Shown: positions 58,870 to 64,000 of the stretch, piece by piece | Layout of the letters: each line of letters opens with the position of its first letter | How positions within the stretch are numbered: position 1 is the first letter of the stretch | DNA from: an uncultured Clostridia bacterium | Lineage (GTDB): Bacteria; Bacillota; Clostridia; Oscillospirales; Oscillospiraceae | Length of the DNA stretch: 64,000 bases | NCBI GenBank assembly: GCA_947383645.1 | Contig: CANDEH010000002.1 | Span: 28,349 to 92,348 of the forward strand | Direction of reading: 5' to 3' | Notes under the pieces: model-generated | Database searches by the model: none | Told to the model about the DNA's origin: nothing | What the model saw: only the letters and a program-made list of their open reading frames with translations | Program-made: the position numbers and the translations under genes

Positions 58870-59301
58870 ATGAGAATCACCGGCAATCGCGTGATTGACT
58901 GTGCTCTGGCGGCCTGGCTGATTGCCCAGGTGGCCAAGGTACTCCTGGAGCTGCTTGTGGAGCGGCGGTTTCATCCTGCCCACCTGCTGGCCAGCGGCGG
59001 GATGCCCAGCAGTCACTCCGCCTGCGTCATGGGCTGCACCACCGTGGTGGGGCGGATGAGCGGCCTGGGGAGCCCGCTTTTTGGCGTATGCGTGGTGTTC
59101 TCCATCGTGGTGATGTACGACGCCTGCAACGTCCGCCGCAGCGCCGGCGACACGGCCCGCCTGGTGAACCAGCTCCTCAGCCGCGTGGAGCTTCTGACGG
59201 CGGAGGAGCTGGCGGAGGACTTGAAGATTATCATGGGCCACACCCCCCTCCAGGTTCTGGCCGGCGCCCTGCTGGGCATAGCGGTGGGGCTGGTCTGGTA
59301 G
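58870..59301 (+). CDS. Divergent PAP2 family membrane protein (DUF212)
   Basis: 143 aa with about four membrane helices and the DUF212 core LASGGMPSSHSACVMGCTT, which mimics the PAP2 phosphatase active site (SxxxH), followed by VVMYDACNVRRSAGDTARLV and MGHTPLQVLAGALLG. Might act on undecaprenyl or other lipid phosphates, fitting its place behind ispA, but this is inference. Starts four bases after the ispA stop. Confidence 0.9.
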   Translation: MRITGNRVIDCALAAWLIAQVAKVLLELLVERRFHPAHLLASGGMPSSHSACVMGCTTVVGRMSGLGSPLFGVCVVFSIVVMYDACNVRRSAGDTARLVNQLLSRVELLTAEELAEDLKIIMGHTPLQVLAGALLGIAVGLVW

Positions 59302-59318
59302 AGGAATATAGACACCAC

Positions 59319-59349
59319 AAACAGCGGACTGCATAGCAGTCCGCTGTTT
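59319..59349. terminator. Convergent terminator
   Basis: AAACAGCGGACTGC-ATA-GCAGTCCGCTGTTT, between the DUF212 gene and the reverse XRE gene. Confidence 0.85.
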
Positions 59350-59356
59350 CGGCATA

Positions 59357-60208
59357 TCAGGGCTCAAACTGGAGGTCCGACAGGAAGGGAAGGACGGACC
59401 AGGGAACCGGCGCGGCCGGCGCGGCATTTTCCGTCATCAGCAGCCCCACCACAGCGCCGGAGGCGTCGGTCTCGGGAAGCAGGGTAAAAACCGGGTCGTC
59501 AGGTTTGATGGTCCAGCCGTTCTCCTCTTTTTGGAGGGTGACATAGACCGATACCGACTCCCCGCCATAGTTGGGTAGCGTCAGACTGGCGCGGCCCCGG
59601 GAGACCGGCAGATCCTCGGTGCGCTGCCATGTCTTGCTGTCTGTGGGTTGCCCCTCCGGCTCCAGCCACCAGGGCGGATTTTCCCCGGTGATCTGGGCGG
59701 TGAGGCCGGTCACCGTCCAGCCTCTGAGCTGCTTCACCGGCTTCAGGGTGAAGTCCAGGGTCAGATCCTCCGTCCCTTTGGTGGGGAGGAAGCCCATGGC
59801 AATATCGCTGTAGGTACATTCCGCCCTCTGGAACAGATTTTGACCGCTGCAATAGATGTAGAGAAGGTCGTCCATGCTGGACTGACGCCTCATGTTCCAC
59901 ACCTGGACGCCCAGCACCGCTACGGCTACCGCCAACGCCAGCACCAGCGTCCCCATTCCCGCCAGCAGGAGTTTCAGCCGCCGGGAGGTCCGGGGAACGG
60001 CGGGAGCCGGCTCTTCAATCCCCAACAGCTGGCCCACGGTGAGACCGAAGAGCTTGCTGAGGGCGATGAGCTTGTCCAGGTCCGGGATGGTCTGATCTGC
60101 CTCCCATTTGCTGATGGCCTGGCGGGATATCCCCATCTTTTCACCCAGCTCCTCCTGGGAGAGATGCAGGCCCTTTCTGAGCTCCTGAATGTGCTGACCC
60201 AATGTCAT
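59357..60208 (-). CDS. XRE family regulator with membrane helix and extracytoplasmic domain
   Basis: 283 aa: HTH at 7-61 (LSQEELGEKMGISRQAISKW), linker, one membrane helix about 81-103 (LLLAGMGTLVLALAVAVAVL) and a 180-residue outer domain (WTVTGLTAQITGENPPWW, VSVYVTLQKEENGW). A DNA-binding protein tethered to the membrane, perhaps sensing envelope state. ATG 60208 follows AGGAGGTGTCCACT on its strand. Inverted repeat TTGACAA/TTGTCAA about 55 bases upstream may be its own operator. Confidence 0.85.
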   Translation of the reverse strand: MTLGQHIQELRKGLHLSQEELGEKMGISRQAISKWEADQTIPDLDKLIALSKLFGLTVGQLLGIEEPAPAVPRTSRRLKLLLAGMGTLVLALAVAVAVLGVQVWNMRRQSSMDDLLYIYCSGQNLFQRAECTYSDIAMGFLPTKGTEDLTLDFTLKPVKQLRGWTVTGLTAQITGENPPWWLEPEGQPTDSKTWQRTEDLPVSRGRASLTLPNYGGESVSVYVTLQKEENGWTIKPDDPVFTLLPETDASGAVVGLLMTENAAPAAPVPWSVLPFLSDLQFEP

Positions 60209-60258
60209 AGTGGACACCTCCTGATCTGTTGTGTTCTCAGCATACCCGAAAGGAGAGG

Positions 60259-60292
60259 TTTTGACAACCATCTGCCGCTTTCCTTTTGTCAA
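60259..60292 (-). promoter_or_regulatory. Operator-like inverted repeat upstream of the XRE gene
   Basis: TTTTGACAA (60259-60267) and TTGTCAA (60286-60292) face each other 18 bases apart. On the minus strand TTGACA could serve as a -35, though no good -10 is seen. Confidence 0.4.
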
Positions 60293-60390
60293 CCGGCGGT
60301 TGCCTGCCCCGGAAGATGTCAAATGCACTAATGGCCAATGAGTTCCCCCATGCCATTAAGTTATATCCGGAAAGAGACTATCCCCCGTCA

Positions 60391-60435
60391 GACGCAGGAA
60401 CAGGAGGCCAGCTTCCGGCCCCCTGTTCCTGCGTC
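60391..60435 (-). terminator. Hairpin downstream of the zinc-repeat exonuclease-like gene
   Basis: GACGCAGGAACAGG pairs with CCTGTTCCTGCGTC, with further GGCC pairing inside. There is no T run, so it is a stable stem of uncertain role, about 70 bases past the stop of the gene at 60508-62124. Confidence 0.5.
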
Positions 60436-60507
60436 GCTTTGTGCCGCACCTCTGTCCACCGCAAAGCAGTCCTCAGCAGGGAAGACCCAACGGGCATTGA
60501 ACCGCTG

Positions 60508-62124
60508 TCAGGTCGCCTCTAATGGCTGCCGTTTCAGGTCTGCCAGCTTCCTGTCATGGCGCTCAATATAGGAAAAGGTGTCGGCCAGCGAGAGGAAAAG
60601 CCGGGGCTGCCGGTGGTAGAGCAGCGGATTGTCCGGCGTCCGGGTCAGGTTGATGTGGTCCACAGAGATGGGATTGCAGCTCAAATGAATCCGCCACCGC
60701 CCGAGAGGAGTACGGATAATGAAATAATCTGCTTCTCTGCTGTATGCAAACTGGCTTTCTTCACATAGGGCAGCTAAATCCTGAACGGATTCATTTTGCC
60801 GTTTCCGGCTGGAGATAGGGAAGGAGTACACCATATCCTGCTTTTTTGTGGGTTTGCACAGCTTACATGGTGTGTGTCCTGTATGGACTGCGTCACTGAA
60901 GCGGGAAAACCCTCTCAGGTTGGACAGCTCTTTCAGCTTGCGGCAGTCCCGCCGGTGAAAGTTCTTGTATCCGGCCGCAGCCCAAAAGGCATAGCCCGGC
61001 TGAGTGAGGGTGAGCAGGTCCGCCCGCTCCTGGTCGGTCATAGTATCCAGTTGGGCGTTCCTGCGCTCCTCCTGGGACTGCTCCAAACGCCGGATGGCCC
61101 GTTGCTCCGGGTTCGGCAGATTTTTCTGGGATGGCCCGTTAACCGGCTTGACGGATGGGTAATTTTTTTCAGGATTTTTTACCAGATCCAGCGGAGCCGG
61201 CCTGCAAAACTTGCAGGGTCTGCGCCCTGTCTGTGCGCAGGCGTCATAAAAGATGGAGCCCATAATATCATTGGCGGACAGAATATGCGGGCAGTCTCTC
61301 CGGTGAAACACCGGGGACGTTTTCGCGTAGACAAAATTGTATTGAGAGCGGTCGATAATGCTCCGGTTTCGCTCCCGCTTGGCCAGGCGATACTCCTCCT
61401 TCAGACAGCGGCATGGACGGGCCTTCCCCTGAAAGCAGGGCTTGAATGTGGTGTACCCGGATAGAACCGCGCAGTCCGGAATATCGTCACAGTCTTTTCT
61501 GTGGAAAAGTCCGGTATTGCCATCCAACTGATAGGGCATATCCGCACGGAATGGGTCCTGTCTGGAGCTATCCGGGCTTGTCCGCCGTTTCGCCTGTTTC
61601 TGTAAATTTTCCTGGGAAAAATCCAGCGCCCGGAGGACAGACCGAATGGTCAGCACATCGTGTTCAGAGCAGTGGGCAAATGTGGGCACAGCCAGTCCTA
61701 ACGACGCGGCGATTTTGTAAGGATTCTCCTGTATGATACCCTTCGAGGCCAGAACGGGACTCACATGATCCAGCAGAACCCGCTGGGGTACAGAGGGCGG
61801 CGTCTGTAAAAGCGGAGTATGAAGCTGTTTAAAAACTTCAGGGGCCTTCTCCGCCCACCAGCACATCACGTCATCTTTATGAAGCCACGCCCGAAAGTCC
61901 CGCAGCACTTTGGACAGGGTGGGCCCGGATAAAAAATCCTCCTGGGTTCCGCCCGAAAAGGCCATATGGGACCAGTTGACGGCTTTCGCGGAATCTGGCC
62001 GAATTCGGAAAAAAAGGCGATCCAGCGTCTGCCATCCCTCATCGACGCGGAGCGCCGCCAGCTGTGTGGGAGAAATCTTTCTTCCTCTGCCGCAGTACCA
62101 CTCCAGGTCCATCAGAACATACAT
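60508..62124 (-). CDS. DEDDh exonuclease-like protein with three Ada-like zinc repeats
   Basis: 538 aa. The N-terminal 170 residues look like a DEDD exonuclease fold: VLMDLEWYCG gives D6/E8, and CSEHDVLTIRSVLRAL resembles the H-x4-D motif III. Three later copies of F-H-R-x-D-C ... P-C-x-x-C follow, with ligands H208/C212/C238/C240, H274/C278/C304/C307 and H390/C394/C420/C423; the first copy has CRC in place of C-x-x-C. These resemble Ada-type metal-binding segments. The last 100 residues are unassigned. RBS GGGGAGGATCGCT. Divergent from the SWIM gene. Function unknown. Confidence 0.7.
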   Translation of the reverse strand: MYVLMDLEWYCGRGRKISPTQLAALRVDEGWQTLDRLFFRIRPDSAKAVNWSHMAFSGGTQEDFLSGPTLSKVLRDFRAWLHKDDVMCWWAEKAPEVFKQLHTPLLQTPPSVPQRVLLDHVSPVLASKGIIQENPYKIAASLGLAVPTFAHCSEHDVLTIRSVLRALDFSQENLQKQAKRRTSPDSSRQDPFRADMPYQLDGNTGLFHRKDCDDIPDCAVLSGYTTFKPCFQGKARPCRCLKEEYRLAKRERNRSIIDRSQYNFVYAKTSPVFHRRDCPHILSANDIMGSIFYDACAQTGRRPCKFCRPAPLDLVKNPEKNYPSVKPVNGPSQKNLPNPEQRAIRRLEQSQEERRNAQLDTMTDQERADLLTLTQPGYAFWAAAGYKNFHRRDCRKLKELSNLRGFSRFSDAVHTGHTPCKLCKPTKKQDMVYSFPISSRKRQNESVQDLAALCEESQFAYSREADYFIIRTPLGRWRIHLSCNPISVDHINLTRTPDNPLLYHRQPRLFLSLADTFSYIERHDRKLADLKRQPLEAT

Positions 62125-62305
62125 AGCGATCCTCCCCTCTGCCTTTTATCAGAAGTATATCAGAAGAATTGTCCTGTAAACCGTACTCTTACTGTCGCTG
62201 CGTCTATCCGGGAAACAGAAATTTAAAGGGAGTTTTATGGGACACATCCTGCTGTAATATATAGGTACAGATTAAAAAGGCCAGATAAAAAAGGGGGATA
62301 TCCAA

Positions 62306-63124
62306 ATGAAAAGAAGAATCGGCTTTTGGGCTGATGGCCAGAAAAATACCGCCAATAGTACCCGGTCCATGTCTAAAAATCCTATTACTGGACCTAAAAA
62401 ATCTCTGGTACAGATCTATTTTCCCAAGCGTGGCATGAATCTGGCCTACTACAACGACCAGTTCGACCTCCATGTAGGAGATATTGTCTATGTGGACGGC
62501 AAGCTGGAGGGCCTGCGGGGGCATGTGACCGCTGTGAATTACAGCTTTAAGATCAAGCTCTCCGATTACAAGCGGGTCATCGCCGTGGCAGATACCCACA
62601 TCTCCGGCAAACTTCACATGGCCGGATCCCATCTGGTGGCCTTTGATCCCCGAACCATCCCATACAAAAAAATCATCACCTGGTTCAAAGCCCCCGACAG
62701 AGAGGATGCCGTCTATGTGTCCGGCAGAGATAACCACGGGTTTCGATTGGATAATCTCAGCGGAATGAAAGCCACCAGCGCCATTGCAGAGCGTGGCCAA
62801 GACTACTATGCGGAGACCCGGGTGGTCTATCTCTGCATTGACCGTGGCCACGGACGGGGAATCGTGGAAGGAACTTCCCCTTACGAGATAGAATTTGATT
62901 ACAGCGGCGGCGAAGTCAAAAATCTCACCTGCAGCTGCTACTGCGGCTATCCCTGCAAGCACGCCTTCGCCGCCATGCTCCAATTGCAAGAGACGCTAAA
63001 GCCGCTGGAAGAGAAGGCCGGCTTCGGTTGGAGTGAACGCAGTTACATTGCGGCAATCAGCCAAAGTACCTTTTTCTCTTTTGCCATGGAAGGAAAAACA
63101 ACCGGCAGCTTTGTGTTCCAATAA
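62306..63124 (+). CDS. SWIM zinc-finger protein
   Basis: 272 aa. The C-terminal part has the SWIM pattern C-x-C-x(n)-C-x-H as C209, C211, C217, H219 (LTCSCYCGYPCKHAFAAML). The N-terminal 200 residues are mixed and of unknown fold, with YYNDQFDLHVGDIVYVDGKL and RVVYLCIDRGHGRGIVEG. SWIM fingers bind DNA or protein and are often next to helicase genes, but here the neighbour is the divergent exonuclease-like gene. AAAAAGGGGGATATCC precedes ATG 62306. Confidence 0.75.
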   Translation: MKRRIGFWADGQKNTANSTRSMSKNPITGPKKSLVQIYFPKRGMNLAYYNDQFDLHVGDIVYVDGKLEGLRGHVTAVNYSFKIKLSDYKRVIAVADTHISGKLHMAGSHLVAFDPRTIPYKKIITWFKAPDREDAVYVSGRDNHGFRLDNLSGMKATSAIAERGQDYYAETRVVYLCIDRGHGRGIVEGTSPYEIEFDYSGGEVKNLTCSCYCGYPCKHAFAAMLQLQETLKPLEEKAGFGWSERSYIAAISQSTFFSFAMEGKTTGSFVFQ

Positions 63125-63236
63125 TTCCGTACACCGCAAAAGTTGCGTCTCAGTATCCAATAAAGAGGGCGGAAGGCCAAAGCAACAGCCTACCGCCCCA
63201 AAATTTTCCAAACCCGTCCGTGGTATTTCTGTGGTT

Positions 63237-63270
63237 AAAAAATCACCTCAGTTTTCACTGAGGTGATTTT
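63237..63270 (+). terminator. Rho-independent terminator
   Basis: AAAATCACCTCAG paired with CTGAGGTGATTTT, six-base loop. Confidence 0.92.
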
Positions 63271-63317
63271 CTCGTTGGCACATGCGCCCACTTTCGATAC
63301 TCGCATTTTGTGGCAGA

Positions 63318-63512
63318 TCAAACCAAATAGCATACATTGTCCTCATCAGAAATCGGGGCTGTTTTCTGTTCCAAGCGGTCAAATCGCTCCTTGATCTCTT
63401 CATTAACCCTGGCATCCATGCCAGGGATTTTTTTCAGATCTTCTTCTTTGATGCTGATCGTGGCGATATCATCCTTCTCCCCGTATTGTGGAAAATTAAC
63501 CAGCCGACACAT
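63318..63512 (-). CDS. Small hypothetical protein, possibly a gene fragment
   Basis: 64 aa, MCRLVNFPQYGEKDDIATIS then KKIPGMDARVNEEIKERFDR. Acidic and helical, composition is protein-like, but no RBS is evident and the region around it is poorly coding. Resembles C-terminal tails of mobile-element accessory proteins only vaguely. May be a remnant. Confidence 0.35.
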   Translation of the reverse strand: MCRLVNFPQYGEKDDIATISIKEEDLKKIPGMDARVNEEIKERFDRLEQKTAPISDEDNVCYLV

Positions 63513-63903
63513 CTGTGCTGCCCATATTTATCCAGCTTTCAAATACTCGATTCTTTCCATGCTTATAATAATTTTTTGGATCAAATAAGTATGGGTCAAA
63601 TTTGCTGTAAGCACTGTCCGCAGAAGCGGTTAGCGGTACAATAGCAAAATCGACAGGCTCCAAGGTACAATGACAATTTGGATGATGGGGCTATGGGGGA
63701 GTTTTACTTTCCAGAAATAAACATCCGTCCAGCATCAAGCATTCCTGGCAGTGAGAACCTCCCTCTGCGTGATGTATCCCACCTGACCCAATGCGGCCCG
63801 TCTGATTTCTACTACAAATAGTAAGCGCAGAATATCTTTCTGCCTGTAAAGAGAAATTGCTGTAAAGTTGTACGTTTGCGTGTATCCAACCGAAAAATTA
63901 TTA
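63513..63903. other. Region without recognisable features
   Basis: AT-richer than the rest of the window, with no frame that looks coding on either strand and no clear promoter. Possibly a scar of a mobile element. Confidence 0.4.
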
Positions 63904-63946
63904 TAAAACAAGACAGACCAGCCCCTCGGCGGTCTGTCTTGTTTTA
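63904..63946. terminator. Rho-independent terminator
   Basis: TAAAACAAGACAGACC pairs with GGTCTGTCTTGTTTTA around 11 bases; functional on either strand. Confidence 0.85.
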
Positions 63947-64000
63947 TGGTGGAGTTAAACACTCAATATCCGAACTCGTAATGGTGAGGGTGTTGCTCCC
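63944..64000 (-). CDS. Possible C-terminus of a gene entering from the right
   Basis: Open on the minus strand from the window edge: GSNTLTITSSDIECLTPP then TAA at 63944-63946, directly against the terminator hairpin. Only 18 codons are visible, so the product cannot be named; the placement of a stop by a terminator is the sole support. Confidence 0.35.
   Translation of the reverse strand, partial: GSNTLTITSSDIECLTPP

Noticed and set aside
63735..63962. 75-codon minus-strand frame at the right end
   Set aside because: It starts inside the terminator region, lacks an RBS and has an implausible composition.

Overview
This window reads as chromosome of a high-GC, spore-forming Clostridia-class Firmicute, most likely an Oscillospiraceae-type gut anaerobe (Flavonifractor/Lawsonibacter/Oscillibacter-like). 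That is an inference from several things: a complete spoIIIA operon, a SpoIIM homologue, a T-box riboswitch, sigma-A promoters of TTGACA-N17-TATAAT type, the Bacillus/Clostridium order xseA-xseB-ispA and dxs-tlyA-nadK-argR-recN, and families such as DUF4364, TIGR04086 and DUF1858. No rRNA and no complete tRNA gene was found.

Layout. 0-6.3 kb: tail of dxs, then tlyA, nadK, argR, recN, a degenerate membrane M28 peptidase-like protein and a DIP1984 gene broken by one stop codon. 6.5-12.6 kb: a tyrosine T-box that leads a dihydrofolate-reductase-like gene and tyrS, a MerR/TipAS regulator with its own operator, and small membrane proteins. 13-20 kb: spoIIM-like gene and xerD, small cytoplasmic proteins, a cobalamin methionine synthase without reactivation domain, GNAT, SUKH and DUF1858 proteins. 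20.4-22.6 kb: a duplicated DUF1538 membrane protein paired with a tandem PII-like protein. 22.8-31 kb: queA, asd-dapA, leuS, a LysR regulator and a C_GCAxxG_C_C protein, then a fragment of a CAP-domain gene.

31.5-43.5 kb is a type I-C CRISPR-Cas locus: cas5c-cas8c-cas7-cas4-cas1-cas2, a leader, an array of 54 repeats and 53 spacers, then cas3 on its own promoter downstream of the array, and finally a decayed three-repeat array in the opposite orientation. Two spacers overlap on the same target, and one of them shows the TTC motif flanking the other, so the PAM can be read from the array itself.

43.6-64 kb: dnaE, DUF4364 and Cys-rich proteins, spoIIIAA-AH, asp23, nusB, xseA-xseB-thioesterase-ispA-DUF212, an XRE membrane regulator, an exonuclease-like protein with three zinc repeats divergent from a SWIM-finger protein, and a poorly coding right end. 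The spoIIIA/nusB region carries nested-hairpin intergenic elements that look like a dispersed repeat family. The ispA block (58 kb) and the dxs block (start of the window) are normally adjacent in Firmicutes but lie about 58 kb apart here.
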